Assembly (NCBI RefSeq): GCF_029839275.1 | Contig: NZ_JAOCAH010000005.1 | Location: 1 to 64,000, forward strand | Reading direction: 5' to 3' | Source: Pseudomonas sp. GD03944 | GTDB lineage: Bacteria > Pseudomonadota > Gammaproteobacteria > Pseudomonadales > Pseudomonadaceae | Length of the DNA: 64,000 nucleotides | Shown here: positions 25,501 through 31,530 of the stretch, piece by piece | Numbering within the stretch: the first letter of the stretch is position 1 | Layout: each line of letters starts with the position of its first letter | The notes under the pieces: generated by a model | Told to the model about the DNA's origin: nothing | Databases searched by the model: none | The model's input: the letters and a program-made list of their open reading frames with translations, nothing else | Position numbers and translations under genes: made by a program

Positions 25501-27768
25501 GCCGAACGGCATCTGCCGCTCGGCCAGGCCACCGACCCAGAAGTCGATGTTGTTGACCCCGGTGGCGGCCGCCGGGCCGTTGAGGAAGGCCATGCGGTCC
25601 ACGTCGGACACCGCGCCGCCGCCGAACACCAGGTCGGCAGCCGCTGCCCGCTTGGCGGTCAGGTCGCCGGTGAGGCTGGCATGAATGCCGTAGGCGGCGA
25701 TGAAGTTGACCAGGGACGCCGGGTGCTTGAGGTTCTGCATCAGGTCGAGCCAGCTGGTGTACGGCTTGAGCTGGCTGTCGCCGGTCATGGCGTAGAACTC
25801 GGCACGGGCGGCGTTCAGCGAGGGCACGCCGGTGTCGCGGCCGCGGGCGATGTTGATCGCCGCCAGGTCCAGCGGCAGGCCGAGCAGTTCGTTGCGCAGG
25901 GCCTCGGTGACGAATTCGTCGACCTCGTTGCCCAGTTGCCGGGTGGTACCACGCACGATGGCGCCGGCGGCGGTGTCGGCATCCGGGCCGCTGGCGGCGA
26001 AGGCCAGTGGGTTGAGGAAGGCTTCGATCAGGCCCATCTCGCTGGAGACGAAATCCGGGTCGAGGCGGTCCACGGTCTCGGTCAGCATCGAGTGGCCGAA
26101 GCGGTACACGGTGTGGGCGAACTCGGCCATGATCGCCGGGTTGATGGTGGTGTCGTAGCCGTCCGGCGCCAGGAAGGCGTCCACCTGCGGCTGCACCTTG
26201 CGCGCGAACTCCTCGAACACCAGGTGCTGGTACTGCATTTCGGTGCCGAACTTGGCGGCCTGGAACAGCCGTTCGCCGTTCCACTGCAGGGTCGACAGGT
26301 CGGCCGGGACTTCGGTCACCGGCGCCAGCAACCACTGGTTGAGGAAGGCCAGGTCGGTGGCGGCGGACTCCAGCACCACGGCCTTGGTGTGTTCGACCAG
26401 GCGGTTGTGTTCGGAGTGGAACACGTGGTGCACGGCGGTCAGGGCGATGTTCTCGTTGACCCGTCCGTCACCGGCGATGTAGTGCGCATCCAGCAGTTCG
26501 TTGTCGAAGGTGCCCGCCGGCTGCACGCCACCGATGTCCGTGTCGCCGTCGGCGGTGAGCGCCGCGCCGGTCTGGCTGCTGAACGGGTTGGCCGAGTGGG
26601 CGATGTCATCCAGGAAGCCGTGGCCGGTGGCCAGGGCGCTGGTGGCATCCACCGGCGCCGCCGGGTTGCCCTCCACCAGGCCATCGGCGGTGACCAGTTG
26701 CGGGAAGCCGTTGTCGCCAAGCAGGAAGTTGCCGTATTCGTCGGTGGCCAGCAGCGGCACACGGCCCACGTCGAAATCGTCCAGTTCGATACCCAGGATG
26801 TCCCGGGCCTGGGCCTTGAGCACGCCCCAGGTGGCCATGCCGCCGATTTCCACGTCGTCGTCCGTGCCGAACACGCCGTCCGGCCCGATGTCGCGGTTGG
26901 TCAGCAGCTTGCCGGTGGCCACCGGATGGCCATTGGCATCCAGCTCGTAGGCGCGCAGGAACACCTGGTGCGAGGCATGGGAGCTGTAGGTCTGGTTCTG
27001 GTCGACGAACGGCGTGGTGGAGTTGACGTGCATGTGCACGTCATCGGCGGTGCCCAGTACCCCGTCATCCCCGGCGCTTACCGCGGTGTTGGTGGCGCGG
27101 GTCAGGACCATGAAGTTGGTCTGCGGCGACGCCGCGTTGTACAGCGGGTCGTCCGGCTGCAGCGGGATGAAGATGGTGCCGTTGCCGCCCTTGCCCACCA
27201 GGTCCAGGCCATGGTCGAAGAACTGCCCGAAGAAGGTGAACCAGGTGTTGAAGCCGGCAGACAGCCCTTCGTCCGGCGCGGTGTTGGGGATGAACAGCGG
27301 CTGCCCGGCGGGAATCGGCACACCGTCCAGGCCCAGCAGCACGCCGTTCTCGTCGAGGGTGCCGAGGCCGGCGTCCACGTAGGCCTGCACGGCGGCCGGG
27401 TTGGTGATGGTCTGGTCGACGATCAGGTTGGAGATGATCCGCGGGTCGGCGTCCACCACGTTGCTGGTGGAGGCGTAGTTGGTATTGGTCAGCAGCCCGC
27501 CGGGGCCGGGGCCATTGGTGTCGAAGCTGTCGCCATCCTGGTCATTGAGAAAATGCTGGCCGGTCACCGTCGGGAACGGCTGGTCCGCCGCGCCGTAGAG
27601 CGAGCGGCCATCCACTAGGTTGTTGTAGCTGCCGTCCACCGTGCGCAGGCCGAACGGCACTTCGGAATTGGGCAACAGGTCGGTGAGCGGGGTGCCGGCG
27701 GCGTGGGCCTCGGCGATGAAGATCTGCTGAAGAATGAATTCCAGATCGGATTTGATGAAATTGGCCAT
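16549..27768 (-). CDS. Secreted RTX protein with two animal-type haem peroxidase units (3739 aa)
   Basis: A giant exoprotein built by internal duplication. Unit A: peroxidase residues 1-870 (FGQFFDHG near 181, proximal FGHSML near 558), RTX repeats 873-990, Ig-like module about 1290-1396. Unit B: peroxidase from about 1418 (FGQFFDHG near 1606, FGHSML near 1981) to 2320, RTX 2325-2440, two Ig-like modules 2763-2973. The tail 2980-3700 is RTX with about six repeats of 80-100 residues (TYxVD...NVENLTFTG...GNGLANVITGG). Calcium-loop-like DGVLGTADD and DGVFGTDDD motifs interrupt the peroxidase parts. The C-terminus [14 protein letters not shown] is the likely secretion signal. ATG at 27768 follows GAGGACA. 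It is divergent from the secretion genes at 28437. A P. putida protein of this architecture has been described, from memory. Confidence 0.94.
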   Translation of the reverse strand: MANFIKSDLEFILQQIFIAEAHAAGTPLTDLLPNSEVPFGLRTVDGSYNNLVDGRSLYGAADQPFPTVTGQHFLNDQDGDSFDTNGPGPGGLLTNTNYASTSNVVDADPRIISNLIVDQTITNPAAVQAYVDAGLGTLDENGVLLGLDGVPIPAGQPLFIPNTAPDEGLSAGFNTWFTFFGQFFDHGLDLVGKGGNGTIFIPLQPDDPLYNAASPQTNFMVLTRATNTAVSAGDDGVLGTADDVHMHVNSTTPFVDQNQTYSSHASHQVFLRAYELDANGHPVATGKLLTNRDIGPDGVFGTDDDVEIGGMATWGVLKAQARDILGIELDDFDVGRVPLLATDEYGNFLLGDNGFPQLVTADGLVEGNPAAPVDATSALATGHGFLDDIAHSANPFSSQTGAALTADGDTDIGGVQPAGTFDNELLDAHYIAGDGRVNENIALTAVHHVFHSEHNRLVEHTKAVVLESAATDLAFLNQWLLAPVTEVPADLSTLQWNGERLFQAAKFGTEMQYQHLVFEEFARKVQPQVDAFLAPDGYDTTINPAIMAEFAHTVYRFGHSMLTETVDRLDPDFVSSEMGLIEAFLNPLAFAASGPDADTAAGAIVRGTTRQLGNEVDEFVTEALRNELLGLPLDLAAINIARGRDTGVPSLNAARAEFYAMTGDSQLKPYTSWLDLMQNLKHPASLVNFIAAYGIHASLTGDLTAKRAAAADLVFGGGAVSDVDRMAFLNGPAAATGVNNIDFWVGGLAERQMPFGGLLGSTFNFVFETQLEALQNGDRFYYLARLAGMNFLTEMENNSFAKLVMQNTDAFHLPADIFSTPGLILEVDQNRQYNGELGSADPLGDNPLQALVIRDDPGTPAAESNYLRYTGDEHVVLGGTSGNDTLIASIGDDTLWGDGGDDRLEGGDGNDTIEGGAGDDIITDWGGDDTLKGGDGNDVIHGGNGANLILGGAGSDFIITGEDVSETFAGPGNDFILGAKGNLQTAGNEGDDWIEIGTQDGAPGDNFDTFATDRIDGHDVFVGGGGFDEFIGEGGDDIFVGSDGEDHYDGMSGFDWVTYKADRFGVTSDMNVDDFFEPPVAPSSAGILDRFAEVEGLSGSTHADVLRGDDADAELIASAGAKGSVLTAEGIARIAGLQQFLNQALGGNVTSFGAGNIILGGGGSDILEGRGGDDLIDGDRMLNVRVSVTGHPTITSVNSIAELVPYMLSGEIKPQQLSIVREVITGSAAYDTAIYSDVRDNYTIQTNGAGVTTVTHLNGGADGIDRLINVERLQFADEAVVLVGGNSGPVGQLVISGDAEIGSLLTASIAGVTDADNVGGVITGPVAYTWQVERVAGSGIFEDIVTEGGDKPASAVGNSLRVTADLDGLALRVRAIYKDADGTLENVFSQPTDTVTGDITPPAPTAPLPEETLVASPGIHLIRADLQFILDQIIIAERHSAGESLYDLVPNARLAYGLRTVDGSYNNLEQGQHLYGAADQPFPLLLDQVFRNEQDETPFFGVSNTNYAATGPGGNVVDSDPRVISNLVVDQTRGNPVAVAAFVDAGLGILADGTQLDPEGEAFPIGTLLDLDGNEIPAGQPLFIPNTAPDEGLSAGFNSWFTLFGQFFDHGLDLVNKGGNGTVFVPLANDDPLVMGADGIFGTADDLAASQRFMLLTRATNVAVQAGDDGVFGTADDVHLHNNQTTPFVDQNQTYTSHSSHQVFLREYALDENGHPVATGRLLNGADGGLPTWADVKQQAREMLGIQLDDLDVLNLPLVAADAYGKFIPHPVTGFAQIITQANGLQSGTPAAPIDASLAGRSGHAFLDDIAHSANPRSSQTGQPLVADADNVIGGVQPAGTYDNELLDAHFITGDGRGNENIGLTAVHHVFHSEHNRMVQHTKDVVLASNDVSFINQWLLSPVTSLPDTPAEIAALDWNGERLFQAARFSTEMQYQHLVFEEFARKVQPQVDVFFNATQVYDTEINPAIVAEFAHVVYRFGHSMLTETVDRFDPNFVSSEMGLIDAFLNPLAFNRLSDGNGGFVTVSAEDAAGAIVRGMTRQLGNEIDEFVTEALRNNLLGLPLDLAAINLVRGRDTGIPSLNAARQEFYNATGDSQLKPYSSWVDFAVNLKHQMSVVNFIAAYGTHSELLAADVNTLAEKRAVAMALVFGGTAVINEGTAQQRVFDADAVGVNRLDFLNGPAATTGVNDIDLWIGGLAERQMPFGGLLGSTFNFVFENQMEKLQDGDRFYYLERVNGLNFLTELENNSFAKLIMANTNATHLPGDVFSTPGFTLEVNQLLQFTGLGVDGRADPTGDNPVLPLVIRDNPATPGADSNYLRYTGDEHVVLGGTAGNDILISSIGDDTLYGDGGNDRIEGGDGNDLIRGGAGDDILTDIGGDDNIQGDDGNDVIHGGNGLNLILGGYGNDFIVSGLDSSEIFGGGGNDYLLGHRANEAVFGGEGDDWLEHGGVDGASGDNFHPFGLDTIVGHDVFIGERGLIDRMDGEGGDDIMLGNGGDGDRYIGMSGFDWAVFRDDPFGANVDFTLRAFDEAPIPASNASVLARFEAVEGLSGSHHSDILRGDDADAAGIATAGATGSVLTHIDLIDGLQEFLDTFLGAGQTSFGAGNIILGGNGSDIIEGRGGDDLIDGDAWLNVRISVRANLDGTGAELRSVTSMSQLIPDMMSGAINPGQLVIVREILNAAPDPLNMGHSFDTAVYAGLAANYEVIENFDGTYTVVDLGPDGLGGGEDGTDRITNIERIQFNDQVLVLVDGLNAETEGALRISDGSPAVGQVLTVSADLVRDADNISATNVNGALAGPVSYYWQVDLEGDGTFEDIVTEIVGGEAARATGPSFTVTADLAGLALRVKGIYQDAHGVLETVFSAPTTAVVVGGDPNDLPVGSVAISNSTPFTGQQLSVNNAFTDADGLVGVQFAYQWQSGSAGNFVNIAGATGATFTAPQSLAGQQLRVIVSYTDNGNTLEYLVSAATGALLLGIVGTAGNDVLNGTPGNDMLDGLGGNDILNALGGNDLLYGGTGDDALNGGAGDDAMFGGTGNDTYQVDSVGDSVTEALNAGTDTVQTTLASYTLGANVENLTFTGSGNFSGTGNGLANVITGGAGNDTLLGGAGNDTLNGLGGNDLLDGGEGNDSLNGGTGDDTYVVDSASDTVNEGTNAGSDLVRTALGSYTLGANVEHLTYTGSGNFVGVGNGLDNVITGGIGNDVLSGAGGNDTLAGGAGNDVMMGGTGNDTYEVDGSGDLVVESAGEGTDLVRTALGAYTLANNVENLTYTGTGDFTGVGNALANILVGGIGNDNLNGGSGNDTLEGGAGDDLLDGGVGNDAMSGGAGNDTYVVNSVTDTVSEGLNAGIDSVQTSLTSYTLGDNVENLSKTGAGNFSGTGNALANVIVGGSGNDTLNGLDGDDTLSGGAGNDTLNGGQGADAMFGGLGNDSYVVDNAGDVVVEEADSGTDSVSTSLSSYSLSDHVENLTFTGVGAFTGVGNAQANTITGGNGADSLDGGAGVDRLVGGAGNDTYYVDLAGDVVVEASTGGIDTVRSTSASYTLANNVEHLIHIGSNATVATGNGLDNQMQGGIGNDILSGAGGDDTLSGGDGNDSLDGGAGADLLQGGLGDDALNGGAGNDTLEGGDGNDTLLGGLGNDRVTGGAGNDQMDASQGNDIFVFGPGFGSDVITGFDAVATGGQDLLNVGAYNLTVATFASRVSVLDAGNDTVVSINGADGGNIVLVGVTDHTSVTIADFQLV
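17210..18680 (-). repeat. Intragenic tandem RTX super-repeats
   Basis: Six repeats with the start of the TY(V/E/Q)VD motif near 18640, 18343, 18070, 17768, 17468 and 17225, i.e. periods of about 243-302 bp. Each encodes GGxGNDTYxVD, a linker, [18 protein letters not shown] and calcium nonapeptides. A likely source of length variation by recombination. Confidence 0.8.
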
Positions 27769-27979
27769 GATGCGGTGTCCTCGATGCGTATAGACAAAAA
27801 CGCGAAAACAACCTGCCCCGTGCAGACGTACCTCGCCTGAGCGCGGCCTGGCGTCGCATGACAAAAATGAAAATCAGGGAAACCGGGCAAACCCTGCCCG
27901 TCCCGCCGCGATCACGATCGGCGGTGCTATGGCGTCTGGCTGTTTCCCTTCAGCACCGGGTAACGACACCGGTTGGAGA

Positions 27980-28072
27980 TCAGGCCTGGGGTGGCCCGTG
28001 GAACTGAGGAGCGAAAAAGTGCCCTAGCGGTGAAGCACTGATACGGCTGCGCTGTCGCGATGTTGTGCTCAT
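27980..28072 (-). CDS. Candidate leader peptide of the second peroxidase gene (30 aa, ends FHGPPQA)
   Basis: ATG at 28072 follows AAGAGAAGAATC. It encodes 30 residues, starting MSTTSRQRSR and ending HFFAPQFHGPPQA, then TGA. FHGPPQ is shared with the leader ORF of the other peroxidase gene at nearly the same distance from the start codon. A Pro-Pro pair next to the end of a short leader ORF is what a ribosome-arrest peptide could look like. However, nucleotide similarity (CAGG.CCTGAT) continues past the stop, so an RNA element is an alternative. Confidence 0.4.
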   Translation of the reverse strand: MSTTSRQRSRISASPLGHFFAPQFHGPPQA

Positions 28073-28109
28073 GATTCTTCTCTTCGCGTTCTCACCCGAC
28101 ACACGCCGC

Positions 28110-28127
28110 GGCACCCTCTCCTGCACC
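28110..28127 (-). promoter_or_regulatory. Leader hairpin of peroxidase gene 2 (GGUGC-AGGAGAGG-GUGCC)
   Basis: Same loop as 13419-13436. Two stem positions changed C to U but pair as G-U. It sits 55 nt from the TTGACA box, against 53 nt in the other leader. Confidence 0.55.
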
Positions 28128-28153
28128 GCATGCCTCATCGGGGTTTTCACACG

Positions 28154-28187
28154 ATTAGACTAAAGTCCCGGCCCTCCGCCTTGTCAA
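28154..28187 (-). promoter_or_regulatory. Sigma-70-like promoter for the second peroxidase gene
   Basis: On the minus strand a perfect -35 TTGACA (28187-28182) is followed after 17 nt by TTTAGT, or after 19 nt by TAGTCT. AAGGC right after the -35 is shared with the other peroxidase promoter. The leader is about 380 nt. The AT-rich stretch 28195-28330 beyond it should hold the promoter of the divergent secretion genes, but no box there is convincing. Confidence 0.6.
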
Positions 28188-28436
28188 GATACCGTCGGTC
28201 TGACCATTAATTTCTCTTTGAAACGCTAAGTAGCTGTCAGAAAAAGAGAATAAAGATCAGTTAATAATTCAAAAACGGTCTAATCCCTGCCTTTCACTGC
28301 CTAAAACCGCCATCTATACCTAGGTGGCGAGCCCCCTCTAAACGCCCGTTCGGGCGGCCATGCTCCGCACACACAAGAAAACGCCAGAGAATCGACACCG
28401 GCTCTCGGTGCACCCCAGCAGTACTGGAGGTTCTAT

Positions 28437-30170
28437 ATGGACATGTTGCCGTCCCCTCGCTCCGAACTGACCGAGGTCCTGTTTCGCCTACGCCGTACCT
28501 TCTATGTGCTTGCCGCGTTCAGCGGCGTGATCAACGTGCTGATGCTCACCCCGGCGGTGTACATGCTGCAGGTGTACGACCGGGCGCTGGTGAGCAGCAA
28601 CGTCACCACCCTGCTGATGCTGACCGTACTGGTCATCGGCCTCTACGTGCTGATGGCCCTGCTCGAGGTGGTGCGCTCCAGTGTGCTGATCCGGGTGGGC
28701 AACCGCCTGGACATGATGCTCAACAAGCGCATCTTCAACGCCGCATTCGAACGCAACCTGCGGCGCTCCGGCGGAAATCCGGCGCAGGCCCTGCAGGACC
28801 TGTCCCAGGTGCGTCAATTTCTCACCGGAAACGGGCTCTTCGCCTTTTTCGATGCGCCGTGGACGCCGATCTACCTGCTGGTGATCTACCTGGTGCACCC
28901 CCTGCTCGGCCTCATCACCCTGATCGGCTCGGCGCTGCTGGTGGGCCTGGGCTACCTGACGGAGATCAGCACCCGCAAGCCGCTGGCCGAAGCCAACCAG
29001 GCGTCCCTGGCCTCCGGCAGCTTCGCCAACAACAACCTGCGCAACGCCGAGGTGATCGAGGCCATGGGCATGCTGCCGGCGATCCGCAAGCGCTGGTTCG
29101 GCAGCCACATGCGCATCCTCGAGATGCAGACGCTGGCCTCCGACCGCGCGGCCTACATCAACGGCGCCACCCGCTTCGTGCGCATCACCCTGCAGTCGCT
29201 GATCCTCGGTGCCGGCGCGTTGCTGGCGATCAAGGGTGAAATCACCGCCGGCATGATGATCGCCAGCTCGATCCTCTCCGGCCGTGCCCTGGGCCCGGTG
29301 GAACAGGTGATCGGCGCCTGGAAGCAGCTGCTGGCCAGCCGCAGCGCCTGGGACCGGCTCAACACCCTGCTCGCCGACTTTCCGGCGCACCGGCCGTCCA
29401 TGCCGCTGCCCAAGCCGGTGGGCATGCTCTCGGTGGAATCCGCCTTCGCCAATGCCCCGGGCTCGGCCAACGGCATCCTGCGCGGCATCACCTTCAACCT
29501 GGCCCCCGGCGAAGCCCTGGGCGTGATCGGCCCGTCGGCGTCCGGCAAATCCACCCTGGCACGCCTGCTGGTGGGTATCTGGCCGACCCAGGCCGGCAAG
29601 GTGCGCCTGGACGGCGCCGAGCTGTTCCAGTGGAACAAGGAAGAGCTCGGCCCCTGGCTCGGCTACCTGCCCCAGGACGTGGAGCTGTTCGAAGGCAGCA
29701 TCGCCGAGAACATCGCGCGTTTCGCCGAGATCGATGGCGAGGCGGTGATCCTCGCGGCCAAACAGGCCGGCGTGCACGAAATGATCCTGCGCCTGCCCCA
29801 GGGCTATGACACCCACCTGGGGGTCGATGGCGGCTCGCTGTCCGGCGGCCAGAAGCAGCGCATCGGCCTGGCCCGGGCGCTGTACGGCGACCCGTCGCTG
29901 GTGATCCTCGACGAGCCCAACGCCAGCCTCGACGACGTCGGCGAGGCCGCCCTGGTCCAGGCCCTGCTCGACCTCAAGCGGCGCGGCAAGACCCTGGTGC
30001 TGATTTCCCACCGGCCGACCGTGCTGAACATGGTGGACAAGGTGCTGCTGCTGCGCGAAGGCAGCGTGCAGATGTTTGGCAACCGCGACGAAGTCTTCGC
30101 CGCCCTGCGCCAGGCCAGCGTGATCGGCCCCGGTGGCCCGACCCTGGCCTCGGTGAAGACCAAGGAGTGA
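28437..30170 (+). CDS. Type I secretion ABC exporter, PrtD/AprD family
   Basis: A 577-residue half-transporter: an ABC membrane domain with about six helices (residues 20-300), then a nucleotide-binding domain with Walker A GPSASGKSTL near 364, Q-loop GYLPQDVELF, signature LSGGQKQRIGLARAL near 467, Walker B LVILDEPNASLDD near 487 and the H-loop ISHRP. It has no C39-like N-terminal domain, as is usual for PrtD/AprD exporters of RTX proteins. ATG at 28437 follows TGGAGG. First gene of a three-gene operon, divergent from the 3739-residue RTX peroxidase; that protein and its paralogue are the likely substrates. Confidence 0.95.
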   Translation: MDMLPSPRSELTEVLFRLRRTFYVLAAFSGVINVLMLTPAVYMLQVYDRALVSSNVTTLLMLTVLVIGLYVLMALLEVVRSSVLIRVGNRLDMMLNKRIFNAAFERNLRRSGGNPAQALQDLSQVRQFLTGNGLFAFFDAPWTPIYLLVIYLVHPLLGLITLIGSALLVGLGYLTEISTRKPLAEANQASLASGSFANNNLRNAEVIEAMGMLPAIRKRWFGSHMRILEMQTLASDRAAYINGATRFVRITLQSLILGAGALLAIKGEITAGMMIASSILSGRALGPVEQVIGAWKQLLASRSAWDRLNTLLADFPAHRPSMPLPKPVGMLSVESAFANAPGSANGILRGITFNLAPGEALGVIGPSASGKSTLARLLVGIWPTQAGKVRLDGAELFQWNKEELGPWLGYLPQDVELFEGSIAENIARFAEIDGEAVILAAKQAGVHEMILRLPQGYDTHLGVDGGSLSGGQKQRIGLARALYGDPSLVILDEPNASLDDVGEAALVQALLDLKRRGKTLVLISHRPTVLNMVDKVLLLREGSVQMFGNRDEVFAALRQASVIGPGGPTLASVKTKE

Positions 30171-30176
30171 TGCGTC

Positions 30177-31529
30177 ATGTCGAACCTCGAATTCGAACGC
30201 AAGAGCCTGATCCCCTACCCCGGTGAACAGGACACCACCCTCGACCTCGACGACCGCCGCCCCGGGCGCTGGGGCGTGTGGCTGGTGGTGGCCGGTTTCG
30301 GCGGCTTCCTGCTGTGGGCCAGCCTGGCCCCGCTGGACGCCGGCGTGGTGGCCAACGCCACGGTCAACGTGACCGACAACCGCAAGACCATCCAGCACCT
30401 GACCGGTGGCTCGGTGCGCGCCATCCTGGTCCGCGAAGGCGACCTGGTGAAACGCGACCAGGCGCTGGTCGAGCTGGATTCCACCCGGGCCATCGCCGAA
30501 CAGGGCGTGGTCAGCGCCCAGTACATCGTGGTGCGCACCGTGGAGAACCGCCTGCAGGCCGAGCGCGACGGCAGCACCGAGGTGCACTTCGACCCGCAGC
30601 TGCTGGCGCAATTCGAAGGCGACCCGCGCCTGGAGTCGGCCATCAACCTGCAGCAGCGGCTGTTCAACACGCGCCGGGCGGCGCTGTTCGGCGAGGCCGG
30701 GATCCTGCGCGAGAACATCCTCGGCGCCGAGGAGCAGCTCAAGGGCCTGCGCCAGATCCAGGGCGCCCGCAGCGCGCAGATCAAACTGCTCAACCAGGAG
30801 CTGGGCGGCGTGCGCAGCCTGGCGGCCGAGGGCTACGTAACGCGCAACCGCATGCTCGAACTGGAGCGCAACGCCGCCGAGATGAGCGCCTCCATGGCGC
30901 AGAACATCGCGGACATCGGCCGCACCCGCAACCAGATCGCCGAACTCAAGCTGCGCATCCTGCAGCTCGAACAGGACCACCAGAAGGAGGTGCAATCACA
31001 ACTCACCGACACCCAGAAGGAAGCCACGGCCCTGGCCGACCGCCTGCGCGCCCTGGACTACGAAGTGGCCAACACGGTGATCCGCTCGCCCATCGACGGG
31101 GTGATCCTGGGCCTCAACGTCTCGACCATCGGCGGGGTGATCCAGGCCGGGTCGGAAATCATGGACGTGGTGCCGGCCAACGAGCCGCTGCAGGTGGACG
31201 CCATGGTGCCGGTGCAGGCCATCGACAAGCTGGCGCCCGGTCTGCCGGTGGACATCACCTTCCCCGCCTTCAACCACGCCCAGACCCCCAACATCCCCGG
31301 CCGCGTGATGACCGTCTCGGCGGACCGGCTGATCGATGAAACCAACAAACAGCCCTATTACCTCGCCCAGGTCGAAGTCACCCCGGCGGGCATGGAAAAA
31401 CTCGGCAGCAGTCGGATTCGCGCGGGCATGCCCGCCACCGTGACGATCAAGACCGGTGAACGCAACCTCCTCAGCTACCTGATGAAACCCATGCTCGAAC
31501 GTGTCGACGGCGCCTTCAAGGAGCAATGA
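30177..31529 (+). CDS. Type I secretion membrane-fusion protein, HlyD/PrtE family
   Basis: A 450-residue adaptor linking the ABC exporter to the outer-membrane channel. It has a short cytoplasmic N-terminus, one membrane anchor (about residues 34-52, GVWLVVAGFGGFLLWASLAP), a lipoyl-like half (GGSVRAILVREGDLVKRDQ), a long alpha-helical hairpin (about 110-285) and the second lipoyl and beta-barrel part with RSPIDGVILGLNVSTIGGVI near 301. It starts 6 bp after the exporter stop; the overlap of spacing and order shows a single operon. Confidence 0.95.
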   Translation: MSNLEFERKSLIPYPGEQDTTLDLDDRRPGRWGVWLVVAGFGGFLLWASLAPLDAGVVANATVNVTDNRKTIQHLTGGSVRAILVREGDLVKRDQALVELDSTRAIAEQGVVSAQYIVVRTVENRLQAERDGSTEVHFDPQLLAQFEGDPRLESAINLQQRLFNTRRAALFGEAGILRENILGAEEQLKGLRQIQGARSAQIKLLNQELGGVRSLAAEGYVTRNRMLELERNAAEMSASMAQNIADIGRTRNQIAELKLRILQLEQDHQKEVQSQLTDTQKEATALADRLRALDYEVANTVIRSPIDGVILGLNVSTIGGVIQAGSEIMDVVPANEPLQVDAMVPVQAIDKLAPGLPVDITFPAFNHAQTPNIPGRVMTVSADRLIDETNKQPYYLAQVEVTPAGMEKLGSSRIRAGMPATVTIKTGERNLLSYLMKPMLERVDGAFKEQ

Positions 31530-31530
31530 A

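Noticed and set aside
16585-27618. Open frames of 2201 and 1422 codons on the plus strand opposite the second peroxidase gene
   Set aside because: Same cause: GC-biased antisense of the RTX gene, without ribosome-binding sites or recognisable domains.
28081-28140. Glycine riboswitch (GGAGAG seen in the peroxidase leader)
   Set aside because: The other conserved aptamer segments (CCGAAGGNGCAA and CAGGCAAAAGGAC type) are absent.
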